Positions 41,160 to 50,760 of a stretch of 64,000 nt of DNA are shown here, one piece after another; position 1 is the first letter of the stretch; each line of letters begins with the position of its first letter. The DNA comes from Photorhabdus sp. CRCIA-P01. Its GTDB lineage: Bacteria; Pseudomonadota; Gammaproteobacteria; Enterobacterales; Enterobacteriaceae. The position numbers and the translations under genes were made by a program. The DNA lies in assembly GCF_003545805.1 (NCBI RefSeq), contig NZ_NMQR01000015.1:1-64000 (forward strand), in the 5' to 3' direction. Below the pieces are notes generated by a model. The model did no database searches, had not been told where the DNA came from, and saw nothing but the letters and a program-made list of their open reading frames with translations.

Positions 41160-41423
41160 TCGGATTGGGAGATAGCCATCAGACAATTAACACTCGTTGA
41201 ACGCAAGACGCCGTATACCCTTATCGTTAAGCTCGATAGCAAACAGGCATCAGAAGTCGCGAAAGCTGCCGTGAAAGTGTTATACGGGTTAAAACAAAAG
41301 GTTAAGACTATCACATTCGATAACGGTTTGGCGTTTGCAGAGTATGAACTCATCAGTGAAAAATTAGAGGTACAAATTTACTTTGCTCACCCTTATTCAC
41401 CTTGGGAAAGGGGAGATCAATGA
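41160..41423 (+). pseudogene. IS30-family transposase fragment
   Basis: An internal piece of a DDE transposase. It contains DWE (first Asp region), QLTLVERKTPYTLIVKLDSK, VKTITFDNGLAFAEYELISE with the second Asp, and VQIYFAHPYSPWERG, then a frameshift; INENINGE continues in another frame. The 5' part, the 3' end and both inverted repeats were not found. A short internal deletion follows DWE. Confidence 0.8.
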
Positions 41424-41756
41424 AAATATCAATGGGGAAAACACCCAATGAATTATTTAAAGGAATACGGATATGTTTACTTCCAGAGTGACGATGTTGT
41501 ACTTATTATGTGAATCTATCCTACACTATTAATAAGGTCATTCAAACTTACTCGTCTTACATAAAAACCTACTTTTTATTTTAAGAAAAATAACTTTCTC
41601 ACTAAAGCAATTATAAATTAATTTTAAAATCACATTCAGTAATAATCAGTATAGATAACCCAGTTACTCTCTAACAGAACAATGGACTAAGAAATAATAA
41701 TAATTTGAAATACCCGAATATAGTTATACTGAGGAGGAAATTAACCAAAGAGGAGA
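41424..41756. other. Intergenic region upstream of the S8 protease
   Basis: AT-rich, holding the remaining transposase debris and the presumed promoter of the protease gene. GAGGAGG near 41731 and AGAGGAGA just before the start are both good ribosome-site sequences. Confidence 0.4.
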
Positions 41757-43439
41757 ATGAAAATGTCCATATCCCTTGAGTATTTTCAATCTGCAAAATT
41801 TGACGGTAATTTATATCTTAAATGTCACGGTGAAATTAGTAGCGATACAGAAATAAAATACACCGTAACCAATTCAAATACAAAAGAGATATATGAATGT
41901 TATAGTGAAGATAATCAACTCATCTGTTTGACTTCACTTAAAGCCGCAAATTATACAATAGAAACTACCATCAAAAAAGATGGTAAAAAAATTGCCGCGC
42001 TTACACCAGAGGATATAGAAATAAAAGAATCAGACTTTTTGTTTGATATCGATAAAAAAATCGATGATATAGATAAAGACAAAACGGATAATATCAACAT
42101 TAACCATATACCACCGAAACAGATGCCCTCCAAAGGTAACACTATCTCTTTGAAAGGACACAATGATATCCCAAATAAGAATTTGAAGTATAATCTTGAG
42201 ATTATGTTTTCCCCAGATGGATTAAAACGATTTGAAATAGAAAAAGATAATTTATTACCTATTTTTAATTCATATAAAAACGCAATAGAGATAAAACCGG
42301 TTTTTAATCAAGAAGATTTAGATAAGAAAACCTGGAAAACACCAGAATTCAGTAAATTAACTTACCTCTACAAGATAGATGCTGATATTAATCATGCTGA
42401 TTTAGTCAAGTTAGCTAACGAACTGGAGGAACTGGATTATGTCGAATTTTGCTCTCTTACGCCGATTTTAAAAGAGCTACCACCACCACCCTTACTTCTG
42501 TCCGAAGAGGAAACGATAATTCCTGAATTTGATACTACTCATATCGTTACACCTGATTTTTCACATCTACAGGGATATTTAGACGAACACATAGGTATGA
42601 ATATTAGAAATGCCTGGGATGAAGGTTATAAAGGCAAAGGCGTCACTGTACACCATCTTGATTTTGGCGTTTATAGAAACCATGAAGATTTAGTTGGTAA
42701 TATTACAGTTATCAACAGCCGCCCAGAAACACAAGATTGTAATCACGGCACCGCAGCCACCGGCTGTATTGCTGCAAAAGATAATAAATTCGGTGTGACA
42801 GGTATTGCCCACGAATGTCAATTCCGTTTTTATGACGTCGATGATTTTGATAAAATCATATATAGCTTTTTACCAGGAGATATTATTAGTTTAAATATTC
42901 AAACTGTTGCCAATAATAGATATTATCCTTTCACCTATCTCAAATCTAATTGGCAAAAAATAAAAAGTTGTGTTGATGCAGGAGCAATCATTATTTTCGC
43001 TTCTGGTAATAGTGGTATTAATTTAGCCTATGACTTCACTTTCCCTAATTATGGCGATCCTGGCGGTATTATGATCGGTGCCTGTACATCAATTAATGGA
43101 CACAGGTTAGGCTTTTCCAATCATAATCTTCACACCAGTTTAAACTCTTGGGGTGAGAATGTCACAACTACCGGGTATACAAACTTACAGTACCTACCAG
43201 GAAATAATAGAAATTATACTCGCAGTTATAATGGCACATCCAGTGCTACACCTTTAGTCGCAGGTGCATTAGCGCTTATTCAGTCCTATGCTAAATCAAA
43301 ATACCATAAATATTTTAATTGCACTCAAATAGCAACACTGGTTAGAAGTAGCGGTTTTGCAATAGGAGAACCACAAGGAATCGGCACGCGACCAAATATT
43401 GCAAATGCCTTCAAATTAGTTGATCATCTGCTTTCTTAA
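41757..43439 (+). CDS. Subtilisin-like serine protease (S8 family), no signal peptide
   Basis: A 560-residue protein. The C-terminal half (about 275-560) is a subtilase domain: catalytic D302 (HHLDFGV), H330 (CNHGTAATG), oxyanion N418 (ASGNSG) and nucleophile S495 (NGTSSATPLVAGA). Residues 1-240 are an unrecognised, Lys/Asp-rich N-terminal region, possibly a pro- or substrate-binding domain, followed by a short Pro-Leu linker (LPPPPLLLSEEE). There is no signal peptide, so it is cytoplasmic or exported by an unknown route. A start two codons later (41763) is better spaced from AGAGGAG. The gene is AT-rich and lies beside an IS30 relic, suggesting acquisition. The substrate is unknown. Confidence 0.85.
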   Translation: MKMSISLEYFQSAKFDGNLYLKCHGEISSDTEIKYTVTNSNTKEIYECYSEDNQLICLTSLKAANYTIETTIKKDGKKIAALTPEDIEIKESDFLFDIDKKIDDIDKDKTDNININHIPPKQMPSKGNTISLKGHNDIPNKNLKYNLEIMFSPDGLKRFEIEKDNLLPIFNSYKNAIEIKPVFNQEDLDKKTWKTPEFSKLTYLYKIDADINHADLVKLANELEELDYVEFCSLTPILKELPPPPLLLSEEETIIPEFDTTHIVTPDFSHLQGYLDEHIGMNIRNAWDEGYKGKGVTVHHLDFGVYRNHEDLVGNITVINSRPETQDCNHGTAATGCIAAKDNKFGVTGIAHECQFRFYDVDDFDKIIYSFLPGDIISLNIQTVANNRYYPFTYLKSNWQKIKSCVDAGAIIIFASGNSGINLAYDFTFPNYGDPGGIMIGACTSINGHRLGFSNHNLHTSLNSWGENVTTTGYTNLQYLPGNNRNYTRSYNGTSSATPLVAGALALIQSYAKSKYHKYFNCTQIATLVRSSGFAIGEPQGIGTRPNIANAFKLVDHLLS

Positions 43440-43482
43440 TTAAAGTTAATGATTTCAGGTTAAAGCAGTGATGCTTTATCAG

Positions 43483-43508
43483 GGCCACCCGTTATTCCAC
43501 GGGTGGCC
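43483..43508. terminator. GC-rich hairpin between protease and ndh
   Basis: Perfect 9-bp arms GGCCACCCG/CGGGTGGCC with an 8-nt loop between convergent genes. Flanks are AT-rich without a strong U-tract; probably bidirectional. Confidence 0.65.
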
Positions 43509-43524
43509 TTATACAACTAAATAA

Positions 43525-44829
43525 TTAATGCAATTTTAATCGTGGACGAATTACACGGTTAATGCCACCAACAAGCATCATCAAACCAGTTTTAATATAA
43601 CCATGTAAAGCTACCTGATGCATACGATATAAAGAGATATAGACAGCACGGGCTACACGTCCTTCTATCATCATTGAACCACGCATCAAATTACCCATCA
43701 AACTACCTACCGTACTGAATTTAGATAATGACACTAATGAACCATGATCTTTATAGGTATATTCTTTTAACGGCTTGTCATTCAGCAACGCAATAATATT
43801 ACTGTAACACCGGCTAGCCATTTGATGAGCTGCCTGTGCTCTTGGTGGGACAAAACCCCCCTCTTTCTTTGAACATGACGCACAATCACCAATGGCAAAA
43901 ATATGATCATCAAGTGTCGTTTGCAGAGTTGGCTTTACCACTAGCTGATTAATCCGGTTAGTTTCAAGACCGGCAATATCTTTCATAAAATCAGGTGCTT
44001 TGATACCAGCAGCCCATACCATGAGATCAGCTTTAATCAGCTCACCTTCTTTAGTATTCAACCCGCGTTCATCAGCGCTGGTCACCATAGTTTTGGTTAA
44101 TACATGAACGCCAAGTTTTGTGAGTTCCTGATGTGCCGCAGCAGAAATACGTGCCGGCAATGCAGGCAAAATTCGCTCCCCTGCTTCGACTAACGTCACG
44201 TTCAACGCTTCTGAATTCAGCCCTTCAAAACCATAACTGTTAAGCTGTTTTACCGCATTGTGCAATTCCGCTGATAACTCAACACCTGTCGCACCACCGC
44301 CAACGATAGCAATATTAACCTTATCTTGCTGACCACAGTTTGCAGAATACTTAAGAAACAGATTTAACATTTCATTATGGAAACGGTGAGCCTGGTGTGG
44401 GTTATCCAGGAAGATACAGTGCTCTTTCACACCTTGTGTATTAAAATCATTAGATGTACTTCCCAAGGCCATAACTAGAATGTCATAGCTCAATTCACGT
44501 TCAGGAACCAGTACTTCGTTATATTCATCCCTGATCTCAGTCAAAGTAATTTTTTTGCTATCACGGTGAATATCAGTCAACGTCCCTAATTGGAAACTGA
44601 AATAGTGGTTACGAGCATGAGCCAGATAACTCAACGCATCAACCCCATCGTCAAGGGAACCTGTTGCCACTTCATGTAATAACGGCTTCCATAAATGACT
44701 TTGGTTACGATCCACCAGCACAATTTCTGCTTTCTTTTTACGACCCAACTTATGCCCCAGACTGGTTGCCAGTTCCAAACCACCAGCACCTCCACCAATG
44801 ATCACAATTCTCTTCTTTGGTGTTGACAT
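43525..44829 (-). CDS. ndh: NADH dehydrogenase II (non-proton-pumping)
   Basis: FAD flavoprotein on the inner face of the membrane that passes electrons from NADH to quinone without pumping. The ATG at 44829 gives 434 residues, the E. coli length. FAD-binding [16 protein letters not shown] is at residues 7-22, the NADH-binding [18 protein letters not shown] is near 170, and the second FAD motif is [10 protein letters not shown] near 300. An amphipathic C-terminus (about 390-434) fits membrane association. A frame start at 44856 lacks support. A 20-bp perfect hairpin lies 26 nt upstream. Confidence 0.97.
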   Translation of the reverse strand: MSTPKKRIVIIGGGAGGLELATSLGHKLGRKKKAEIVLVDRNQSHLWKPLLHEVATGSLDDGVDALSYLAHARNHYFSFQLGTLTDIHRDSKKITLTEIRDEYNEVLVPERELSYDILVMALGSTSNDFNTQGVKEHCIFLDNPHQAHRFHNEMLNLFLKYSANCGQQDKVNIAIVGGGATGVELSAELHNAVKQLNSYGFEGLNSEALNVTLVEAGERILPALPARISAAAHQELTKLGVHVLTKTMVTSADERGLNTKEGELIKADLMVWAAGIKAPDFMKDIAGLETNRINQLVVKPTLQTTLDDHIFAIGDCASCSKKEGGFVPPRAQAAHQMASRCYSNIIALLNDKPLKEYTYKDHGSLVSLSKFSTVGSLMGNLMRGSMMIEGRVARAVYISLYRMHQVALHGYIKTGLMMLVGGINRVIRPRLKLH

Positions 44830-44854
44830 GACTACTCCACTAAAAATGTAAATC

Positions 44855-44899
44855 AAATGTTATCTAAGGATATTAAAACAATATCCTTAGATAACATTT
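44855..44899. repeat. Perfect 20-bp inverted repeat upstream of ndh
   Basis: AAATGTTATCTAAGGATATT, a 5-nt loop AAAAC, then its exact complement. It lies 26 nt upstream of the ndh start, so it probably falls in the 5' UTR or core promoter. No U-tract follows on either strand, so it is not a normal terminator. Confidence 0.85.
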
Positions 44900-45073
44900 A
44901 GTTTGAAATAAATAACTGATGTGATAGTACCAGAATATCACGGCTGGTTAGTTGGTCATACCAAAATTGAACAACATCAAATTCTTTTGAATAAATAAAC
45001 ATCAGAAAACCGGATAGGTAATAGCGCACACCAGATTCGATAAACGGGGAGTATGTAACTCACCCGTATTCCC

Positions 45074-46120
45074 CTATTTCTTCTCAGACAAGTTGGGAAC
45101 TTTTCCACAACACTGCCATTTCTCATGTAAAACCGTTAATGCTTTATTGGCCTGCTGCCAACGCTTTGAATTCTTTAACTCATTCAGGCTATATTGACCG
45201 CCTCGATGATACAAGTCTGATAATTTTTCCACTTTGGTCAACGGCAGATTATCAAGCACGCTAACCACCCCATCACGGTTATTACATATCAAAATCATGT
45301 CACAACCTGCATTGAGTGCAGTCTGTCCGCGTTCAACGTAACTTCCCATCATCTCCGCCCCCACCATAGAGAGATCATCGGAAAATATCACACCATTAAA
45401 GCCCAATTGCTGACGCAGCACTGATTTTAACCAATATGACGACCCACTGGCGGGATGCTCATCTGCCTGAGAATAGATCACATGAGCCGGCATAATCGCA
45501 TCCAATAAATTACGCTGGATAAAATCACGGAAAATAGACATGTCATGACGACAAATCGCTTCTAACGGGCGATCATCGCGGGGAGTTTCTTTATGAGAAT
45601 CAGCATTAACAGCACCATGCCCCGGAAAATGTTTACCCGTCGATTTCATGCCAGCAGAGTGCATGCCTTTAATAAAGTGCTCCGCCATTATCTTGGCCTG
45701 TTCAGGATCTTCATGGAATGAACGTTCACCAATAGCCACACACTGGTGACCTAAATCCAAAACTGGCGCAAAGCTGATATCGATATCCATAGCAATCATT
45801 TCAGACGCCATCAACCAGCCCGCCTCTTGCGCCAATTGAGTGCCATGGAGATTGTCACTCAATCCAGCAAAAGATTGAGCCGCCGGTAAACAAGTGAAAC
45901 CTTCTCGGAAACGCTGAACTCTGCCACCTTCTTGATCAACAGCAATCACAAGACGATGGCGGGAAGCCTTACGAATTTGACGTACTAATTCACGTAATTG
46001 CTCAGCATCATAAAAATTACGAGTAAATAGAATTAATCCGCCCACTAATGGATGTTGCAAAATTTCCTTTTCTTCATTATCCAATTCATAACCGACAACA
46101 TCTAAGATGACTGGACCCAT
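45074..46120 (-). CDS. nagZ: Beta-N-acetylhexosaminidase NagZ
   Basis: Cytosolic GH3 enzyme that removes GlcNAc from anhydromuropeptides in cell-wall recycling; its products influence AmpC induction where AmpR is present. Family motifs are [27 protein letters not shown], and [15 protein letters not shown] with the catalytic-loop Asp-His, plus nucleophile region [10 protein letters not shown]. The ATG at 46120 follows GAGG and gives 348 residues starting [13 protein letters not shown]. ndh lies downstream; ycfP, which separates them in E. coli, is missing. Confidence 0.97.
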   Translation of the reverse strand: MGPVILDVVGYELDNEEKEILQHPLVGGLILFTRNFYDAEQLRELVRQIRKASRHRLVIAVDQEGGRVQRFREGFTCLPAAQSFAGLSDNLHGTQLAQEAGWLMASEMIAMDIDISFAPVLDLGHQCVAIGERSFHEDPEQAKIMAEHFIKGMHSAGMKSTGKHFPGHGAVNADSHKETPRDDRPLEAICRHDMSIFRDFIQRNLLDAIMPAHVIYSQADEHPASGSSYWLKSVLRQQLGFNGVIFSDDLSMVGAEMMGSYVERGQTALNAGCDMILICNNRDGVVSVLDNLPLTKVEKLSDLYHRGGQYSLNELKNSKRWQQANKALTVLHEKWQCCGKVPNLSEKK

Positions 46121-46133
46121 AACATTCCTCACT

Positions 46134-46259
46134 TATACCCTTCATCTTTCAAGCTGCTGCTTTGTTGGCTACTTTCACTCACCCCAGTCACATAGTTGTC
46201 TATGCTCCTGGGGATTCGTTCACTTGCCGCCGCGCTGCAACTCGAAATCTATTAGGTAT
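46134..46259 (-). repeat. ERIC/IRU element 7 (subtype A)
   Basis: Full-length minus-strand copy between thiK and nagZ, ending 14 bp before the nagZ start. If transcribed with the operon, its hairpin would be part of the nagZ leader and could affect translation or mRNA processing. Confidence 0.92.
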
Positions 46260-46297
46260 ATATTCATATACTGCCATTAATGCAGTGTAATAAAGAT

Positions 46298-47161
46298 TTA
46301 AAACGTTAGACCAAAAGAGAGACGTAACGGTTGCGCTAATTCTAAAAAGTGTCGATCACCACTCTGTTTCCAGCGCACTTCAAACCACATCAAAAGCATG
46401 TAATCAACCCAAGGCCGCCAACGTTTAATCTGACGCTCTAATCGTGTCCGATCCAAGTATCCTGATGGCTGACGACAATAGTCGTTCAAAAAATCCTGCT
46501 GCTGCGGTTCATCCCAATGATTAGTGCGAAATAGCGTCGCTAACGCGAACCCAATATCGGTATCAGTTGCATATTCCCAATCAATGAGTTTCAGCCCCTG
46601 AGAAGTATTAAGCAAATTATCGCCATGCACATCCATATGGGCGGGTGATAATTTTAATATTGAAGGAACCGGAGACGACATAAAATGTTTATGCAACCGC
46701 AACCAGCGGGGAGTAAGACGCGCTTTATCAATTTGCAGCCAATGGCTTTCTAGCTGATGCCTCAGTTGAAGTTGGTAACCAAACAGAGGCTGGTGATGCA
46801 AAATAGCCAATAATACCGCCAGTTTTTGCAAAAACTCAGGCTGAGAAAACTCATCTTGCCCAATAATATGACCGGGCAACCACTCCAACAACAGCCAGTG
46901 AGGAACCATTGCTATGACTTGCGGAGCAATTTTTACCTGACTGAGATGGCGCAAAATGGCGCTTTCACGCTGACGATTAACGCCAAGCTGTTTCCCCTGC
47001 CGCCACTGCCTGCGGCCGACAACATGATATTCACCATTAGTGGCATAATAGCTCTCATTTGTCAGACCACTTAGCGGTCTTATCTTCCAATCGCTTACTG
47101 CGGTATGCGGCCATTGCCTGCACAATGCCTGCAACAAACAATCATGATTATTTAACGTCAC
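46298..47161 (-). CDS. thiK: Thiamine kinase ThiK
   Basis: Aminoglycoside-phosphotransferase-fold kinase that phosphorylates thiamine to TMP for salvage. Motifs LSPAHMDVHGDNLLNT (catalytic loop) and LKLIDWEYATDTDIGFALA (metal-binding loop) are clear, and WFEVRWKQSGDRHFL ends the family pattern. A GTG at 47161, overlapping the lpoB end, gives 287 residues; a start at 47185 is also possible. It shares strand and order with lpoB and nagZ as in E. coli. The N-terminus is more divergent than the C-terminal half. Confidence 0.88.
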   Translation of the reverse strand: MTLNNHDCLLQALCRQWPHTAVSDWKIRPLSGLTNESYYATNGEYHVVGRRQWRQGKQLGVNRQRESAILRHLSQVKIAPQVIAMVPHWLLLEWLPGHIIGQDEFSQPEFLQKLAVLLAILHHQPLFGYQLQLRHQLESHWLQIDKARLTPRWLRLHKHFMSSPVPSILKLSPAHMDVHGDNLLNTSQGLKLIDWEYATDTDIGFALATLFRTNHWDEPQQQDFLNDYCRQPSGYLDRTRLERQIKRWRPWVDYMLLMWFEVRWKQSGDRHFLELAQPLRLSFGLTF

Positions 47162-47717
47162 CGTGCCCTGACCAGAGAATCTCACCCGTCTGTACCAACA
47201 TCAGTTGCATGACGATATCACGCTTATCACTGTTACCTGAAACGATAGAATAAAGAACATAATCCGCATTCAAATAACGAGCTAGACCAATCGCTTTACT
47301 ACGCAACCCTAAACTATCTTCTTCAGATAAGCCCAGAGATTGACGGGCATTTTGCACCTGATTTTGTGGTACTAATTCAAAAACATGCTCGCTACTGACA
47401 GCCTGACGCAAAGCATCGGTTGCTTGCATGGTTTGTAATGCGCCGTTAGTATTGTTTTTCACTGTATCAACTAATAGTAACTTCCCGTTTTCCAACCCAT
47501 GAGCCTTAACGAGTTGCTCCACTAATGGTTGCACAGTACTTTCCCAGTCAATCGCGCGCATTTTAGGAGGCTCTGGTACCTTTTCAGATGGCAGAGTCGG
47601 TTCCGGTGGCGTCACTGGTACAACCGGCGTCGGAGGTTCAGGCTGCTCCGGTGGTAAAGATGGACAACCCGCCAAGAACATAACCGATAGCGCTACAAAA
47701 AAAATTCTTTTCATCAA
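47148..47717 (-). CDS. lpoB: Penicillin-binding-protein activator LpoB
   Basis: Outer-membrane lipoprotein that reaches through the periplasm to stimulate PBP1B. The signal peptide ends in lipobox FLAGC (C18). A Pro-rich disordered linker (about 20-50, PPEQPEPPTPVVPVTPPEPT) leads to the globular domain (about 53-189: TVQPLVEQLVKAHGL, ARYLNADYVLYSIVSG). Two ATGs are adjacent at the start. Its end overlaps the thiK start. ycfL, normally between hinT and lpoB, is missing. Confidence 0.95.
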   Translation of the reverse strand: MMKRIFFVALSVMFLAGCPSLPPEQPEPPTPVVPVTPPEPTLPSEKVPEPPKMRAIDWESTVQPLVEQLVKAHGLENGKLLLVDTVKNNTNGALQTMQATDALRQAVSSEHVFELVPQNQVQNARQSLGLSEEDSLGLRSKAIGLARYLNADYVLYSIVSGNSDKRDIVMQLMLVQTGEILWSGHGDVK

Positions 47718-47894
47718 CCTATTCCAATTATAGAGCTTTAAAAAACAGATAAGTTTTTGCTATGACACCAGCAATATATTATCGGTCCAATTCCCATGAT
47801 AAATTTGCAGCATTTATTAAAAAATCGAGATATTCGGAGCTATCTTAGGATAAATAACCCCGAATATCTGCCTACATATGTGAATTTCGGTACT

Positions 47895-48254
47895 TCACAT
47901 CATCTTCGTCAGTAATGGTCCTAAATAACGACCACCAACCAAATGCATATGAATATGATAAACCTCCTGTCCCGCATGGCGATTACAGTTCATAATCAAA
48001 CGATATCCATCTTCAGCAATGCCTTCTTGTTCAGCAATTTTTGCTGCAACCGTCATCATTCGTCCTAACGCTGCTTCATGCTCCGGTTTAACATCGTTCA
48101 CTGTTGGGATCAGGACATTTGGAATAATCAAAATATGAGTCGGTGCCTGTGGAGAAATATCGCGGAATGCAGTGACTAGATCGTCCTGATAAACAACATC
48201 AGAAGGTATTTCACGGCGAATAATTTTACTGAAAATAGTTTCTTCTGCCATCAC
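47895..48254 (-). CDS. hinT: Purine nucleoside phosphoramidase HinT
   Basis: HIT-family hydrolase that cleaves adenosine phosphoramidates and lysyl-AMP. The 119-residue product has the histidine triad HIHMHLVGG (H100, H102, H104 in this numbering) and the family N-terminus [15 protein letters not shown]. Tandem ATGs mark the start, and the second may be used. It lies between ycfH and lpoB with gaps on both sides. Confidence 0.96.
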   Translation of the reverse strand: MMAEETIFSKIIRREIPSDVVYQDDLVTAFRDISPQAPTHILIIPNVLIPTVNDVKPEHEAALGRMMTVAAKIAEQEGIAEDGYRLIMNCNRHAGQEVYHIHMHLVGGRYLGPLLTKMM

Positions 48255-48321
48255 ATTTTCCTTTTATTAAAAAAACAACAGATATATGAACGCTTACAAA
48301 CCAAAGATTCAAGTTAATAAA

Positions 48322-49107
48322 TCAAATTTTATCTACATCAACATGAAATAAATCGCAAAAATTCTGTGTGGTCACTTCCGCCAATGTCTCAATACTCACT
48401 CCTTTGAGTACAGCCATATATTCCGCGACATCACGCACATAGGCAGGCTGGTTTTCTTTACCACGATGAGGCACAGGTGCAAGATAAGGAGAATCGGTTT
48501 CAATCAGAATACGATCCAACGGTACATATCTTGCCGCTTCACGAATCTGCTCCGCATTACGGAAAGTCACAATACCAGAGAATGAAATATAGAAGCCTAA
48601 ATCCAATAATTCTCTCGCCGTATCTTTATCTTCGGTAAAACAGTGCAAAACACCACCACATTCTCGTGCCTGTTCTTCACGCAATACCTTCAAAGTATCA
48701 TCACGGGCACTGCGGGTATGAACAATAACAGGCTTGTTGAGTTTGCGTCCGATACGGATATGTTCACGAAACGAGGTTCGCTGTAATTCAGCATTATCCT
48801 GTTGATAATAGTAATCCAGCCCAGTTTCACCTAGTGCAACAACTTCATTCCCGGCCGCTAAACGCGCCAACTCATCAAAATCATAACCTTCATCCAGATT
48901 AAGTGGATGAATACCACAGGAAAATACGATATTTTCCCGTTCACCAATCAGGGTTTTCATTTGCTGGAAACCGGGTAGCGTCGTCGCTACTGCCAGCATA
49001 AATTTAACCTCCCGATCTGCCGCTTTTGCGACAACATCATCTACATTTTTATGTAGCTTTTCATAATCAAGGCAATCGAGATGACAATGCGAATCAACTA
49101 ACAACAT
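48322..49107 (-). CDS. ycfH: TatD-family metal-dependent hydrolase YcfH
   Basis: TIM-barrel metallohydrolase, a predicted deoxyribonuclease related to TatD. Metal motifs are LLVDSHCHLD at the N-terminus, SCGIHPLN, GETGLDYYYQ, IVHTRSA, LHCF and ILIETDSPYLAP. The ATG at 49107 gives 261 residues; six extra residues upstream are not conserved. It is the last gene of the pabC-mltG-tmk-holB-ycfH run. ptsG, which follows in E. coli, is absent here. Confidence 0.94.
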   Translation of the reverse strand: MLLVDSHCHLDCLDYEKLHKNVDDVVAKAADREVKFMLAVATTLPGFQQMKTLIGERENIVFSCGIHPLNLDEGYDFDELARLAAGNEVVALGETGLDYYYQQDNAELQRTSFREHIRIGRKLNKPVIVHTRSARDDTLKVLREEQARECGGVLHCFTEDKDTARELLDLGFYISFSGIVTFRNAEQIREAARYVPLDRILIETDSPYLAPVPHRGKENQPAYVRDVAEYMAVLKGVSIETLAEVTTQNFCDLFHVDVDKI

Positions 49108-49138
49108 ATTTAAACTCGTATACAAAAAGATTTCAGGG

Positions 49139-50122
49139 TTATGAAGTAAACTGTTTTTCCCAATTGAGCAACTGTTCTGCCAGTAACAATTCCCAATTTA
49201 CGCCCACGACTGAAAGCAACTGATGACGACAAGACATCCAGTCATCAACGCTTTTCAGTAAAACAGCCATAGTATGCATGGAACTCAATTGATAAATCAG
49301 CGTTTGTTGATCCTGATTGATGCAATAACGCTGTAACTGCTGTTGCCACTTCACCGCATCAAATAACAAACTGATAAGCCAATGAAGGCGCCGCGGCGCA
49401 TTTTCATGATTCAGTTGAGGTAAAAGTGACAAAGCATCACGTTTATCCAAAGCTTGTTTAACAGCCTGGCAAAACTGTTCTCGTATCTGCCATTGCTCCG
49501 GTTGCAACAATTGTTCTGCTGCTACAGGTGCTCCCCGAGACAGTTTCAACGCTGTCATTGCATCGACCGAAGAAATTAAAGGCAACTGTTTTTGCAACCA
49601 ATACAGGCTACTTTCCATCTCAGGTACCGGCAAAAAATAGTAAAAACAGCGGCTACGTAAAGTGGCCAAAAGACTGGACGGCTGCCGACATTCCAGAAGA
49701 AAATAGGTATGTTCCGGTGGCTCTTCCAGCGTTTTCAATAATGCATTGGCCGCAGCATCTGTCAGACATTCGGTCAAAGGTAACCAGACAATTTTTACCC
49801 CACCTTGCTGAGAGCGGCTATAAAGCTTTTCCGTAATCTGCCGTACCGCTTCCACACCAACACTGGTTTTACCCTTCTCCGGTGACATAATATGCCAATC
49901 AGGATGAGTTTCTGCCATCATCAGATGACAACTATGACACTTCCCACAACTTTTCATCCCCTGTCTATTCCGACACATCAACCATCGGCTTAATCCATAG
50001 ATCAACACATCGGCCCCAGTACCTGCATTAGTATGAACCAATAAAGCATGATGGCCTCGTCCTTGCCGATGAAATTCCACCAACTGACGATATGCCTGAT
50101 TAAGCCACGGATACCAATTCAT
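49139..50122 (-). CDS. holB: DNA polymerase III delta-prime subunit HolB
   Basis: Clamp-loader subunit. AAA+-like domain with a degenerate nucleotide loop (HTNAGTGADVLIYGL) and a four-Cys zinc module (C-x8-C-x2-C-x2-C: MCRNRQGMKSCGKCHSC). The SRC arginine-finger motif is in TLRSRCFYY, and NALLKTLEEPPEHTYFLL is family-typical. The ATG at 50122 overlaps the tmk stop by one base (TAATG), showing coupling. Length 327 compares with 334 in E. coli. Confidence 0.95.
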   Translation of the reverse strand: MNWYPWLNQAYRQLVEFHRQGRGHHALLVHTNAGTGADVLIYGLSRWLMCRNRQGMKSCGKCHSCHLMMAETHPDWHIMSPEKGKTSVGVEAVRQITEKLYSRSQQGGVKIVWLPLTECLTDAAANALLKTLEEPPEHTYFLLECRQPSSLLATLRSRCFYYFLPVPEMESSLYWLQKQLPLISSVDAMTALKLSRGAPVAAEQLLQPEQWQIREQFCQAVKQALDKRDALSLLPQLNHENAPRRLHWLISLLFDAVKWQQQLQRYCINQDQQTLIYQLSSMHTMAVLLKSVDDWMSCRHQLLSVVGVNWELLLAEQLLNWEKQFTS

Positions 50123-50760
50123 TAGCCATTTTCCTGCTGCTTCAGCCATTGCCCAAGTACCTGATAAATATCTGCTTGTACTTGCTCTATTGGTTGAGCC
50201 GCATCAACGGTCACAATACTCTTATCCTGTGCTGTAAACTCCAGGTAACGACTGCGCGTACGATCAAAAAAATCCATCGACTCTTTTTCAATTCGGTCTA
50301 ACTCTCCACGTTCACGGGCACGCAGTAAACCAATCCGAGGAGGAAGATCGAGATAAATAGTCAGGTCAGGACGAAAATCACCCAGCACAGTATCACGTAA
50401 CGAAGTCATTAAGTTTTTATCAATACCACGTCCTCCCCCTTGATATGCCTGGGAAGAGAGGTCATGACGATCACCCACAACCCATGTACCGCGAGACAAA
50501 GCAGGTTTAATCACATTTTCGACTAATTGAACTCTGGCTGCATATAACATTAACACCTCTGCTTTATCCGTCAGAGGTTCACCTTCAACACCTTGTTTAA
50601 TTAACCCACGTAATTTTTCCGCCAGTGGTGTTCCACCCGGTTCACGGGTAAAAATTAAATTCTGAATACCGTGCTGCTGCAATATTTCAACGACTGTTTT
50701 CATCGCTGACGTTTTTCCTGCACCTTCCAGCCCTTCAATAACAATAAATTTGCTGTTCAT
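50122..50760 (-). CDS. tmk: Thymidylate kinase
   Basis: Phosphorylates dTMP to dTDP. P-loop [11 protein letters not shown] is at residues 10-20, the DR(Y/H) motif is [18 protein letters not shown] and the LID region is [14 protein letters not shown]. Its 212 residues match the enterobacterial length. It overlaps mltG by 4 bp (ATGA) and holB by 1 bp. Confidence 0.97.
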   Translation of the reverse strand: MNSKFIVIEGLEGAGKTSAMKTVVEILQQHGIQNLIFTREPGGTPLAEKLRGLIKQGVEGEPLTDKAEVLMLYAARVQLVENVIKPALSRGTWVVGDRHDLSSQAYQGGGRGIDKNLMTSLRDTVLGDFRPDLTIYLDLPPRIGLLRARERGELDRIEKESMDFFDRTRSRYLEFTAQDKSIVTVDAAQPIEQVQADIYQVLGQWLKQQENG

